Shown in pieces: positions 7,125-15,441 of a stretch of DNA of 64,000 nucleotides (positions are counted from its first letter, which is position 1; every line of letters begins with the position of its first letter). The notes beneath the pieces are model-generated. The model saw only the letters and a program-made list of their open reading frames with translations. It did no database searches and had not been told where the DNA came from. The position numbers were made by a program, and so were the translations under genes. Source of the stretch: Tsukamurella tyrosinosolvens (lineage in GTDB: Bacteria > Actinomycetota > Actinomycetes > Mycobacteriales > Mycobacteriaceae). The stretch is taken from NCBI RefSeq assembly GCF_900104775.1, contig NZ_FNSA01000003.1:2790001-2854000 (forward strand), in the 5' to 3' direction.

Positions 7125-9299
7125 ATGGCTCCCACAGACGTGCCACCCGCGACTACCCCTCACGCCGTCGAGCTCGGCGTTCCGACGGCGTGGCCGACGT
7201 TCAGCGAGACGGGCGTCGGCGCCTCGGTCATCGATCTGTTCGAGAAGGCCTCCGTCGCCTTCGGTACCGGCGACGGGGCTGCCACCCTCCAGGCGGTCGC
7301 CCAGGCCTACACGACCGGCGTCACCCCGACTGCGCTGATCCAGGACTTCACTACCGAGCAGCGGACGGCGTTCGACAACGCGCTCATGGCGATCAACCGG
7401 GGGCAGGGCGCGAGTGTGTCCGCGCAGGACATCCTCAACACGAAGGTCAAGATCAACGGTATCGCCACCAGCTTCGAGGCGGCAGTCGAGCAGCTGGTCG
7501 CGCAGTACGCCGGCAGCGGTGGCCCGGAGAGCCCGCAGAACCAGGCGGAGTTCCAGCAGAAGTACATGGAACTGCTCCAGCAGGCCCAGTCGGAGATCTC
7601 CAAGACCGGCTCCGACCACAAGACCACCCAGGAAGCGCTGATGACCGGCATCTCCAAGGGGACCACCCCGGAGGTGCCCTCGACGATGACGCCGACCCAG
7701 CCCGGAAACCCGCAGGTGCCGGGCATGCCCGACTCGCTGGGCAAGGAGCTGCAGTCCGTCGCGGGTCAGATGATCAAGCCGCAGAACCTGCAGATGCCGA
7801 ACTTCCAGCAGCTCGCGCAGCCGGTGACGCAGTCCGCGCAGGCTGCCCTGAGCGAGCTGATGAAGAAGACCGGCGACAAGAGCGGCAAGGACGGCGGTCT
7901 GCCGATCACCCAAGATGCCCTGCAGCGCCTGACCACCGGCGCCGGCCTGACCGGGCAGGGCGCCTCGCTCTCGGACCCGCGGCCAGGACGCGAGGGTGAC
8001 AAGGGTGCCGACGGTGCCGGCCGCGGCGGTCCCGGCCGGGTCCCCGGTTCCGGCCTCCCTGGCCGCGACGAGGGCAGCGGCCGCACCGCCCCTCCGCCCG
8101 GCACTCCGCCGCCGGCGCAGGACAAGATCGAAGGAGCTGGAGACGGGGCCGCGCGCCCCGGCAGCCCCGTCACGGCCGACAACCCGGTCGCCCGCCCCGG
8201 TGGCGGCGACCCCGGCGGGTCGAACTCGACCGTGCCCTCCGCGACGGAGCACCCCACCACCCCTGCAACGAGTTCACCCCCGCCGGCCGCGTCGGTCACG
8301 ACGTCGCTGTCGGCCGGCGATGCACAGACCGGACCGGGGGCGCTTACGACGCACACCTCCGCAGGCGACGGCGCCGGCGCTGGAACCTCGACGCTCGCAC
8401 AGAGCGGCGCCGGCGCGGGTGCGCCGGCCGCGCCCATGGCCGCGACCCCGATGATGGCGCCACCGCCGATGATGGGTGGCGCCGGAGCCGGAGCTCCTGG
8501 CGCTTCGGGGCGCCAGGCCGGAGGCGGTGTGCTGCAGTACGTCCCGTTCACCCCGGACCTGGCTTCCGAGGAGGACAAGCGCGACCTCGCCGACTACGGT
8601 GCGGATCGGCGCGGCCTCGACGGCGCGACCAGTAAGCAGCACGCCGCGGCTGCCTACGCGGCCGGCATCCTGCGCGCGCACCGACGCGTGGGCGTGAACA
8701 CCCGGGTGGCCGTCGGGCTGCAGGACGGCAAGGCCGTCTTCTGCACCAGCGACGGCCTCGGCTTCCTGTTCCCCGGGGTGCGAGCCAGCTCGAAGCTCGT
8801 CCCCCTCGCCACACGCGTACCCACGTCCTTCGCTCAGCGCTGGCTCGGATGCGCACAGCCGTGGCGCCCCCTGATCGACGCCGTGGAGCTCGGGTTCATC
8901 GGGGAGCTCGACGCGATCGTCTCGACCGACCCCACCGCGGAGGCGGTCGGCATCACCGTGATCGACGCCGCGTCGATCGACGAGATCAACCCGTTCCCGG
9001 CGTCGGAGCACCGCGTGATCCTCGACGCGGTCGAGGCCGACGACGCGGATCCCGTCCTCGCGCTGCTGGTTCGGCAGTGGGGGCGCCCGGACGAGTCGGC
9101 TGTGTCGTTGATGCGCCGGCTCGAGGACGTCCAGTGGCAGGGCGATCTGCGGCCCGAGAACGCCGAGTATCTGCAGGTGTGGGCGCACTACCTGCTCGCG
9201 GCCGCGGCCGTGGACCTGCAGCACGACGACCTGGACGACGCGACGTACGCGCTCCGTTCCGCGTTGCGCGTTCCTGCGGCGCCGGTGGTGATCTCGTGA
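7125..9299 (+). CDS. Large candidate T7SS-associated protein with structured C-terminal domain
   Basis: 724 residues, no signal peptide. The first 260 residues are mainly helical. Residues 260-465 are Pro/Gly/Ala/Ser-rich and disordered. About 465-724 is a folded domain without membrane segments. The motif GGLPITQDALQRL near 265 and the tail-like MMAPPPMMGG near 450 match features of the 3660 protein. The segment VAVGLQDGKAVFCTSDGLGF is reminiscent, from memory only, of the C-terminal domains (DUF5632 type) of mycobacterial ESX-linked proteins such as Rv3899c. AGAAAGGA about 14 nt upstream may be the ribosome site. Its stop overlaps the next start. Confidence 0.8.
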   Translation: MAPTDVPPATTPHAVELGVPTAWPTFSETGVGASVIDLFEKASVAFGTGDGAATLQAVAQAYTTGVTPTALIQDFTTEQRTAFDNALMAINRGQGASVSAQDILNTKVKINGIATSFEAAVEQLVAQYAGSGGPESPQNQAEFQQKYMELLQQAQSEISKTGSDHKTTQEALMTGISKGTTPEVPSTMTPTQPGNPQVPGMPDSLGKELQSVAGQMIKPQNLQMPNFQQLAQPVTQSAQAALSELMKKTGDKSGKDGGLPITQDALQRLTTGAGLTGQGASLSDPRPGREGDKGADGAGRGGPGRVPGSGLPGRDEGSGRTAPPPGTPPPAQDKIEGAGDGAARPGSPVTADNPVARPGGGDPGGSNSTVPSATEHPTTPATSSPPPAASVTTSLSAGDAQTGPGALTTHTSAGDGAGAGTSTLAQSGAGAGAPAAPMAATPMMAPPPMMGGAGAGAPGASGRQAGGGVLQYVPFTPDLASEEDKRDLADYGADRRGLDGATSKQHAAAAYAAGILRAHRRVGVNTRVAVGLQDGKAVFCTSDGLGFLFPGVRASSKLVPLATRVPTSFAQRWLGCAQPWRPLIDAVELGFIGELDAIVSTDPTAEAVGITVIDAASIDEINPFPASEHRVILDAVEADDADPVLALLVRQWGRPDESAVSLMRRLEDVQWQGDLRPENAEYLQVWAHYLLAAAAVDLQHDDLDDATYALRSALRVPAAPVVIS

Positions 9300-9478
9300 C
9301 GAAGATCAGCGTGCACGTTGTCGGCGGAGTTCCCCTGATCCGCCTGGCCGGTCCGATCACGGCGACCTCCGGGGCCGAGCTGGCCAACGAGGTGATGTCG
9401 GCGATCTACTACATGACCGAGGATCCGGCCGAGTTCCTGCACCCGCTCAGCCTCCCGCGCTCGCGCCTGGCTTCCTGA
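9296..9478 (+). CDS. Small protein translationally coupled to the 7125 gene
   Basis: 60 residues from a GTG that overlaps the previous stop (GTGA). It starts MTKISVHVVGGVPLIRLAGP and has no recognised domain, membrane segment or signal. The overlap argues that it is made together with the large upstream protein, perhaps as a partner. Confidence 0.65.
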   Translation: MTKISVHVVGGVPLIRLAGPITATSGAELANEVMSAIYYMTEDPAEFLHPLSLPRSRLAS

Positions 9479-9508
9479 GACCGGAGCGCGCGCGGGTACA
9501 GCCGACGT

Positions 9509-10303
9509 TCAGTACTTGTGCACCGACGCTGTCGCGCCAAGGCGCTTGAGCGCCGGCTCCAGGAACACCGCCTTCGCGTGACCGTCGAGGTTGCCACTCA
9601 CCACTCCCACACCGACCGCCTGGCCGGTGGCGTTCACGACGAACACCGGGCCGCCGGAGTCCCCGGGCAGCGACGGGACGTCCAGGCTGAGGCTGTCGCC
9701 AGAGGCGGACAGCACGCGGCCGCAGGTGGTCCCTGACGTAGCGCCCGAGAAGCAGATCGGCGTGCCGGCGGGCAGCTTGCGCGCGTCATTCTCCGACATC
9801 GTCCCGACGAGCCGCGTGCCGGTCAGGCTCGGATCGAACCGGCTCGGCGCCGCCGAGCCGGCGGTGTCCCAGACGACGGCGCTGTCGTCCGCTGTGCCGG
9901 AGGCGTGCGCTGAGGCGGTGTTCGCGACGGACAGCGGAGGGATCGGAAGCTTGAGGAGTCCCTGGGTGTCCTGGAAGGCATAGCCCTGAACGCCGCTGGC
10001 GACGTCGCAGTGCCCCGCGGTGATGAACCCGGACATGCCCAGCGGGCTCGTCACGGCGAAGCCGATGGTGCACGTGGTCACGCGGCCCTCGTCCTCGATG
10101 ACGAAGCCGGTCCCGGGCCGGAACCCCGACGCCGTCATCAGGCCCTGCGGCCCCTTCGAGTACTGCCCGAGGCTCGCGGGTGCGACCCAGTCCTGAGAAT
10201 CCAGCGGCGCCGCCGCGGCCGTCGGCGCGACGGCCGCGAGAGCGCCAGCGGTCGCGAGGACCGCGGCCAGCGCTCGAATGCAGCTTCGAAGTCGGTTCGA
10301 CAT
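9509..10303 (-). CDS. Secreted trypsin-like serine protease
   Basis: 264 residues. A Sec signal peptide (residues 1 to about 32, ending TAAAA) is followed by an S1-type protease with His98 in ITAGHC, an Asp at 139/140 in TADDSAV, and Ser216 in PGDSGGP. The motif LPAGTPICFSGATSG matches the lipoprotein protease at 2743, so the window carries two paralogous proteases that border the substrate genes, one membrane-bound and one free. The promoter is just upstream and leaderless-like. There is no pro-domain of the mycosin type. Confidence 0.88.
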   Translation of the reverse strand: MSNRLRSCIRALAAVLATAGALAAVAPTAAAAPLDSQDWVAPASLGQYSKGPQGLMTASGFRPGTGFVIEDEGRVTTCTIGFAVTSPLGMSGFITAGHCDVASGVQGYAFQDTQGLLKLPIPPLSVANTASAHASGTADDSAVVWDTAGSAAPSRFDPSLTGTRLVGTMSENDARKLPAGTPICFSGATSGTTCGRVLSASGDSLSLDVPSLPGDSGGPVFVVNATGQAVGVGVVSGNLDGHAKAVFLEPALKRLGATASVHKY

Positions 10304-10309
10304 GTTCGA

Positions 10310-10315
10310 ATCGTA
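10310..10315 (-). promoter_or_regulatory. -10 box of the protease gene
   Basis: TACGAT on the minus strand, 6 nt before the ATG at 10303. A second box, TAAAAT with partly palindromic flanks, lies a few bases upstream near 10318-10323. It resembles a degenerate copy of the TCTCTAAAATAGAGA operator. Confidence 0.5.
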
Positions 10316-10521
10316 CCCTATTTTAGACCAGAACGCATCGAGGTAGAGATCGCCCCCGCAGGCGGATGTAGCTGCCGAAACATGCAGATCACACCCCTGA
10401 CGCGCTCGCGCGGGCCCGAGAACAGCCTGTCGCGCAAGACCGCGCCCCGGTCGAAAATCACCAGTGTGGTGGGAGAATGTAGGCCGCAGAACAACCGCCC
10501 CTATCTCGTAAGGAGACCGCG

Positions 10522-10827
10522 ATGAACCTCGTGGGAATCAGCAGCTTCGGCGACGTCCTCGGGCAGGCCGGCGGCGTGAGCGCCGCAGCGACCTCGTTCG
10601 CGACGGCGTCGGCCACGGCGACCGCCGCCGCGGCCGCCGTGACGCCTCCCGGCAACGACCTCGACTCCGCACGCGCCACGGCGCAGCAGGGAGTCACCAC
10701 CGCCAACTTCATCTCCGTGCTCGGGATGGGCATCGAGCAGCTCGCCGAGCGCGCTGCCGAGACCACCACCGACACGGTGACGCAGCAGGCACTGCAGGCG
10801 TTCGGCGCCGCGGCTGTCCTCGCCTGA
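10522..10827 (+). CDS. PE-like protein
   Basis: 101 residues, the length of a PE domain. It is Ala-rich and helical, with a turn at about 48-53 (VTPPGNDLDS) where PE proteins have VxPAGxDExS. It lacks the PE dipeptide and a clear C-terminal YxxxD/E signal, so it is a diverged member. AAGGAGA lies before the ATG. It is placed 2 kb from, and divergent to, a PPE protein gene. In mycobacteria PE and PPE proteins pair as secreted heterodimers and usually lie in tandem, so this arrangement is odd. A hairpin follows directly. Confidence 0.65.
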   Translation: MNLVGISSFGDVLGQAGGVSAAATSFATASATATAAAAAVTPPGNDLDSARATAQQGVTTANFISVLGMGIEQLAERAAETTTDTVTQQALQAFGAAAVLA

Positions 10828-10836
10828 CACCACCTT

Positions 10837-10874
10837 CAAGAGCCGCCGGTCCCTTCGCGGGCCGGCGGCTCTTG
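10837..10874 (+). terminator. Hairpin terminator after the PE-like gene
   Basis: CAAGAGCCGCCGG pairs with CCGGCGGCTCTTG (13 bp, perfect) around a 12-nt loop, 10 bp after the stop codon. Confidence 0.85.
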
Positions 10875-10959
10875 TCTGTCCTCGCGCCGCAGACGCGCTT
10901 GCGATCGCCGGTGCCCTACCTTCCCGCCATCAGCCACATCGAGAGAGGAAGCTTCCGCC

Positions 10960-11748
10960 ATGCGGGAAATGTACGAACCGCCCAAGACGCCGTTCAAGGA
11001 GTGGGCGCCCCGCGCGCTGGTGGTTGTCGCGCTGGTCTGGGCGGTCGTGGCCGTCCCCCTGTGCGGGTGGCTGCTCTGGCGCGGGCCCGAGCCGACCCCG
11101 CAGCCGGCGGAGCGCGAGCTCACGGCCGTCGACGCGGCCGCCGTGTCGTACGCACACACGGCCGTCACCACCGGATGGGTCCAGGTCAAGTCACAGGTGA
11201 CCTCGTCGATCGTCCGCCTCGAGGTCGAGCAGACCGTCGAGGCCGCGACCGGCAACTCCACCGGTCGAGTGCTCTCCGCGAGCACCGCGGCCGATCTCCT
11301 CGTCCTCGGTGACAAGGTGATGCTGCGCGGCAACGCCGAGTTCTGGGCCACACTCGGCGTCATGACGAGCACTCCGGGGTGGGTCGACGTGGAGAACAAG
11401 CTCGGGGATCTCCCCTTCCCACTCGCGAAGGCCGCCAAGTCGCTGGCTCCGAGCAAGGACGCACGAATCGGCACCTCCGAGACCGACAAGACCGAGTTCC
11501 GCAACGGCGACCTCCGCGCGACCTTCTCGCGCAACGGGATCTCGTCCCTCACCCTGGGCGATCGCGCGGCCACCGTCGCGGACACGGCACCCCCGGCGGC
11601 GGAGCAGCTCGCGGCGTGGCAGGCGGACGCCGCCATCACGGCGAAGCTCAGTGGCGTCTCCGGCTCGCTGACTGTGGCTCCCGCTCCCGCTCCCCCGCGG
11701 CCGTCGTCGAGCGCGGCACCGTCGACGTCGAGCCGGCCGGCCCCGTAG
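10960..11748 (+). CDS. Membrane-anchored extracytoplasmic protein
   Basis: 262 residues: a short cytoplasmic N-terminus, one membrane helix (about 18-42, ALVVVALVWAVVAVPL), an outside domain of about 180 residues and a Pro/Ser tail. The outside domain, with SSIVRLEVEQ followed by LGDKVMLRG and FWATLG, has the strand pattern of LppX/LprG-type or similar beta-rich carriers, but this is only a resemblance. GAGAGAGGAAG precedes ATG. It sits alone between two hairpins, next to the PE-like and PPE genes. Confidence 0.75.
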   Translation: MREMYEPPKTPFKEWAPRALVVVALVWAVVAVPLCGWLLWRGPEPTPQPAERELTAVDAAAVSYAHTAVTTGWVQVKSQVTSSIVRLEVEQTVEAATGNSTGRVLSASTAADLLVLGDKVMLRGNAEFWATLGVMTSTPGWVDVENKLGDLPFPLAKAAKSLAPSKDARIGTSETDKTEFRNGDLRATFSRNGISSLTLGDRAATVADTAPPAAEQLAAWQADAAITAKLSGVSGSLTVAPAPAPPRPSSSAAPSTSSRPAP

Positions 11749-11760
11749 TCAGCCCCTGCA

Positions 11761-11808
11761 CACGAGAAGGCCCGCACCTCCGGAATCGGGGATGCGGGCC
11801 TTCTCGTG
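11761..11808. terminator. Strong bidirectional hairpin between convergent genes
   Basis: CACGAGAAGGCCCGCA pairs perfectly with TGCGGGCCTTCTCGTG (16 bp) around a 16-nt loop. It lies between the convergent membrane protein gene and the PPE gene, and can serve both. Confidence 0.92.
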
Positions 11809-11825
11809 TGATCAGACGCCGGAGC

Positions 11826-13058
11826 TCAGCGGAAGAACTCCTGCTCCTCCTCCGTCGCCGGGCGCGAGACGGGCTCGTACTCGACGCCGCTGTCGGCGGC
11901 CACGACGCCGGAATCGCCAGATCCGCGCCCACGGGAGCCCGATCCCGCGAGACCGTGGCCCATCGGAGGGACGCCACCCATCGGCGTGCCGGTGGCGCTG
12001 ATGCGCTCCTGTGCAGGGCCCGCCGCGCCGACTCCCGACAGGACGGACACCTTTCCGCCGGAGCCGCTCCCGGTCAGCTGCTTCGAGAGCCCCGCCGGCC
12101 CGAGCCCGCCGCCCAGGCCGAGGCCGCCACCACCGCCCAGACCGCTACCTCCGCCCAGACCGCTCGAGCCCAGCGGCAGTCCCCCACCGCCGCCCCCGAG
12201 TGCGGGCATGAACGCCGAGCCGGTGCTGCCGCCGTTGAGGAGCCCGCCCAGCCCCGACGCAGAGCCGAAAGCCTGCAGCGGCGCGGTCATCAGGCTGCTC
12301 AGCGAACTGATCGGCGCCGTGAACGACGAGCCGAGTCCCTGCAGAGCCTGCAGCGGCGCCTGGAACATCGACGCGGCGCCTCCGAGCTGGCCCGCGCCTC
12401 CGGTACCGGTCTGCGAGCCTGCCTGGGTCGACGCCTGCGCCGCGGTGAGCGCCTTGCTCGATCCGGCCTTGGCGGCCGTCGCCGCGGCCTGCCCGGTCGC
12501 CTGAGCCGCCTGGCCGGCGGTCGCGCCGGCGTTCGCCAGCGGCGGAGGCGGCGGGATCGGCACGGGCAGCGTCGCCGCCGAAATCACCTCGCCGTAGGTG
12601 CTTCCCACCGCCGTGTTGTTCGTGGTGTAGGCCCCGTACTCGGCATTCAACGCCGCGATCAGCGGCGTGTTCTGCCCGAAGATGTTGCTGGCCTCGGCCG
12701 CTGCCTCGCGCACGCGGTTGTTGACGCTCTGCACCGTCGGCACCATCGTCGTGCGCGCCACGGTGAAGCTCTCCGCCACGACGGCGTTGATCGCTGCCTG
12801 CTTGAAGGCGATACCGGCGAGTCCACCGAGCCAGGTCAAGAACGGCGGCGTGGCGGCGGAGTGGATCGCCTGCCGCGCACCGGCGGTCGAGGCGAGGGTC
12901 GCGAACATCTGCGACCCGGTGATTCCGAGCGTCTGCAGAGCGGCGGACGCCAAGCCGAGCCACGCCGCCGAGCCGGCCACCCACGTGGCGCCGGTGGTTC
13001 CGGTCTCGATGACCGTCGAATTCGCTTCGGGTGGAGCACCCCAGGGGTGTGAGGGCAC
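11826..13058 (-). CDS. PPE family protein
   Basis: 410 residues from GTG 13058 (CAGGAG 6 nt upstream). The N-terminal 180 residues fit the PPE domain: PPE at 9-11 (WGAPPEANS), then long Ala-rich helices. The rest is low complexity (GLGGGSG) and ends with a TPMGGVPPMG stretch and an acidic tail (PATEEEQEFF). PPE proteins pair with PE proteins and are exported by ESX systems. The probable partner, the PE-like gene at 10522, is on the other strand. The Met/Pro stretch before the tail is shared with the 3660 and 7125 proteins. An EspG chaperone gene was not identified. Confidence 0.88.
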   Translation of the reverse strand: MPSHPWGAPPEANSTVIETGTTGATWVAGSAAWLGLASAALQTLGITGSQMFATLASTAGARQAIHSAATPPFLTWLGGLAGIAFKQAAINAVVAESFTVARTTMVPTVQSVNNRVREAAAEASNIFGQNTPLIAALNAEYGAYTTNNTAVGSTYGEVISAATLPVPIPPPPPLANAGATAGQAAQATGQAAATAAKAGSSKALTAAQASTQAGSQTGTGGAGQLGGAASMFQAPLQALQGLGSSFTAPISSLSSLMTAPLQAFGSASGLGGLLNGGSTGSAFMPALGGGGGGLPLGSSGLGGGSGLGGGGGLGLGGGLGPAGLSKQLTGSGSGGKVSVLSGVGAAGPAQERISATGTPMGGVPPMGHGLAGSGSRGRGSGDSGVVAADSGVEYEPVSRPATEEEQEFFR

Positions 13059-13184
13059 GTTGATCTCCTGTTCCGCGCCCTGCGTTCGTGGGCGCAACCT
13101 ACCTGTCCACGGCACAGGTTGACCGCGCCGCGCACTTTTCGGCGCACGCGGCGCGGTCGGTAAAGGCCCAGGGAGAGCTCGTCT

Positions 13185-14852
13185 TTAGGCCGCCCCGCGA
13201 ACCTCCGAGAAGCTCGACGAACGCGCCTCGACGACGGGGACGTCCTCCCCAGCCGGGACTCCGACGGCGCCTCCCGTGCGTGTGCTCGCCTCCATCGGCT
13301 CGAGGTAGACCGTCGCGTGGTACTTCGAGATGTCGGCGCCGAGTACCGAGAATCGCGTGCCGGCCGGCAGCACCACCGCTTCACCTCCCGGTGCGCGCAC
13401 GGGCACCCCCGCGGCTGTCCGCAGCCGCAGAGTGAGCCGCAGCTCCTTGCCGGACACCTCGTCCTGCTCGACCCCGCCGACGATGGGCTCGCTGAGGGTG
13501 AGGCCGCCGGCGTCGCGCAGCTCTCGAGCGAGCTGTCCGACGTCGACGAAGTCGGGGACCTTGAAGTTGGTGGTGAGGTCGACGAACCGTCCGAAGTCCT
13601 CGACCGGGGCGTTCGCAAGCAGCGTGAGCTCCTCGCGCCGGATCTCAGCGATCGGGGTCGAGGCTTCGAGCGAGGCGTCCGGCGCGAGGTGCATCCCCTC
13701 GGGCAGGGTCCGGAGCGCGCGCATCAGCTCCGCGCGACGCTCAGCCGAGAGCGACTCGTCCCGCAGCGGACGTACCGGCGGCGTGAGCGGATGCCGTGCG
13801 GCCACCGACTCCAGATCCAGAACCTCGCTCGTCGCGCGCTGCTCAGAAGGCGCCGTGGGGAACGGGAACCCCGCAGGCACGGGCCTGGTCCGTCGATTCC
13901 GGCCCGGACGGCCGCTCTGGTCCTCGATCGCCCGCAGCGCACTCGAAATGGTCGCTGCTGCCGGGCTGACGAGCATGCGACGCAGCGGGGCGCCTCGGAG
14001 CATCCCGACGTTCTCGTTGTACTCGCCCGAGAGCTCGCGGGTGTGGCACGTCGCCACCCACCAGCGCACTGTCGACTCGTACAGCGACAGCGCCTGCTCG
14101 ACGAAGCTCGTCGGCCACAGGCCCGCGGCGGCGTCGACGGTGACCGGCGCCGCGACCCGCGCGCACCAGCCGGCGGACAGGACTGCTGGGCCCGCATCGA
14201 CGATCGCCGGTGCGGCGCGACCTGCCACCGTGACCGGCGCCGTCGCGTGCAGCCAGCCGCCGAACTCGCCGTCCTCGGGCAGGGTTCGGGTCAGGTCCGG
14301 CAGGAGAACCACCCCGGGAGCGATTCGCCCACCCTGATCCAGCAGGTCCGTGGCACGAACGTCCTCGAGCTCGGCGGGTACCGGCAGGTGGTTCGCCGTG
14401 AACGTGATCTGCGAGCAGATCTTCTCCAGGAACCGCACCTGGAGCTGGCCGACGAGCACCGCCGGCTCGAGCCACGCGCGCCGGTCCAGGGTCAGGGTGG
14501 CCCACAGGGACGCCGGGTCACCTTCCGCGTCGGCGAGGAGCGCCATGGCGAGGTAGTAGGCGTCACGCACCAGCTGGTCGCCGGCGCGACCACGGCGGCG
14601 GGCGCCGGCGCGTCCGACCACACCGGCAGGGCGCGCGAGCAGGCCCTGCCGCAGCGCTACGGCCGTCGACAGGTGCATCAGACGGGCGTCCAGGGCGGCG
14701 TGCTCGAGCTCCCGGACGTGCCCTGGCTCCGGATCCAGCCCCACCATCGCCGCGGCTACGGCTCGTTGCGCGCCGGATGGGCGCAGCGCATTGCCGGTGG
14801 AGCGCCGTGGTGCGTGTCCGAGGTGCATCGAGAGGTGAGCTGCGGTGGTCAT
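13185..14852 (-). CDS. Large protein with possible ADP-ribosyltransferase-like C-terminus
   Basis: 555 residues, no signal peptide or membrane helix. Residues 1-330 are not recognised. Near the end, GGLTLSEP, LRLTLRLRTAAG, GEAVVLPAGTRFSVLG and ATVYLEP follow the order of strands in ADP-ribosyltransferase toxin domains, where E-x-x-LP-x-GT-x-F-x-V marks the catalytic-Glu strand. The STS step is not clearly present, so it may be degenerate or the likeness may be chance. Basis: pattern recognition only. The ATG has a TAGCGT box 7 nt upstream. It is in the ESX substrate region and could be an exported effector. Confidence 0.7.
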   Translation of the reverse strand: MTTAAHLSMHLGHAPRRSTGNALRPSGAQRAVAAAMVGLDPEPGHVRELEHAALDARLMHLSTAVALRQGLLARPAGVVGRAGARRRGRAGDQLVRDAYYLAMALLADAEGDPASLWATLTLDRRAWLEPAVLVGQLQVRFLEKICSQITFTANHLPVPAELEDVRATDLLDQGGRIAPGVVLLPDLTRTLPEDGEFGGWLHATAPVTVAGRAAPAIVDAGPAVLSAGWCARVAAPVTVDAAAGLWPTSFVEQALSLYESTVRWWVATCHTRELSGEYNENVGMLRGAPLRRMLVSPAAATISSALRAIEDQSGRPGRNRRTRPVPAGFPFPTAPSEQRATSEVLDLESVAARHPLTPPVRPLRDESLSAERRAELMRALRTLPEGMHLAPDASLEASTPIAEIRREELTLLANAPVEDFGRFVDLTTNFKVPDFVDVGQLARELRDAGGLTLSEPIVGGVEQDEVSGKELRLTLRLRTAAGVPVRAPGGEAVVLPAGTRFSVLGADISKYHATVYLEPMEASTRTGGAVGVPAGEDVPVVEARSSSFSEVRGAA

Positions 14853-14859
14853 GGCAGCG

Positions 14860-14865
14860 ACGCTA
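14860..14865 (-). promoter_or_regulatory. -10 box of a leaderless promoter
   Basis: TAGCGT on the minus strand, 7 nt before ATG 14852, with no ribosome site between. Confidence 0.6.
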
Positions 14866-15017
14866 GATCCGGCCCAGGGAAAGTCCAGCGGGCAAGGAAG
14901 ACACGCCGGTCAAAGTGCGCCCCGGACGCCTTTTGATTCTCTTTCGCCGTCTAGCGAACTGCGCCGATCGGACCTATCCAAGTCGTGTTCGACCGCGGCG
15001 TTCCCTCCGTTCACCCC

Positions 15018-15023
15018 TACAGT
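15018..15023 (+). promoter_or_regulatory. -10 box of a leaderless promoter
   Basis: TACAGT, 7 nt before GTG 15031. It heads the operon 15031-19675. Confidence 0.6.
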
Positions 15024-15030
15024 CCGCCGC

Positions 15031-15441
15031 GTGAACATGATCCGAGGAGCGACGCGCGAGACGCAGCTCTACCTGACCACGCTTGCATCGGTCCTTGCGT
15101 CATCAGTCGATGCGCCCGAGCCGCTGCTCGATCTCAGCGACGTCGAGGAGCCGTCGCCGGCCGCTCAGCGCGTGGCGGTCGCGGAGGTTCTCGACGAGGT
15201 CCTCGGAGATCTCGACCGGATCCTGCGCACGAAGAAGATGCCGCCTGCCCGCTCGAACGCCACCCTCGGGCGGCTGCTGGTGACGCGCGGCGAGAGCTAC
15301 GACGCCGTCAAGCGCACGTACACGCCCGGCCCCGGCTTCGACACGTTGATCTCCGCTCTCGCGAACGACGCCGTCACCGACGCGGTCGTCGCAGCCATCG
15401 ACGACGGAACCCTCGACCCGAACACCTTGGAGGCTCGATGA
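15031..15441 (+). CDS. Small acidic helical protein, head of the large-substrate operon
   Basis: 136 residues, not recognised. It has acidic helices (DLSDVEEP, AEVLDEVLGDLDRIL), then a basic stretch and an acidic end. The size, lack of membrane segments and overlap with the next gene (ATGA) would fit a chaperone for the 1055-residue protein made next, but no EspG or other chaperone motif is visible. GTG 15031 is chosen for its -10 spacing; ATG 15037 is the alternative. Confidence 0.75.
   Translation: MNMIRGATRETQLYLTTLASVLASSVDAPEPLLDLSDVEEPSPAAQRVAVAEVLDEVLGDLDRILRTKKMPPARSNATLGRLLVTRGESYDAVKRTYTPGPGFDTLISALANDAVTDAVVAAIDDGTLDPNTLEAR

Noticed and set aside
5568-8252. An 894-codon open frame on the minus strand
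   Set aside because: It is antisense to four plus-strand genes with clear starts, overlaps and NlpC/P60 motifs. Its translation is Gly/Arg/Val-rich with no motif, as expected of a GC-rich shadow.
11379-13052. A 557-codon plus-strand frame opposite the PPE gene
   Set aside because: The minus strand encodes a recognisable PPE domain with a good ribosome site, and a bidirectional terminator lies inside this frame.
13317-14936. A 539-codon plus-strand frame opposite the 555-residue protein
   Set aside because: Arg-rich shadow without ribosome site. The minus-strand gene has a positioned -10 box and protein-like composition.
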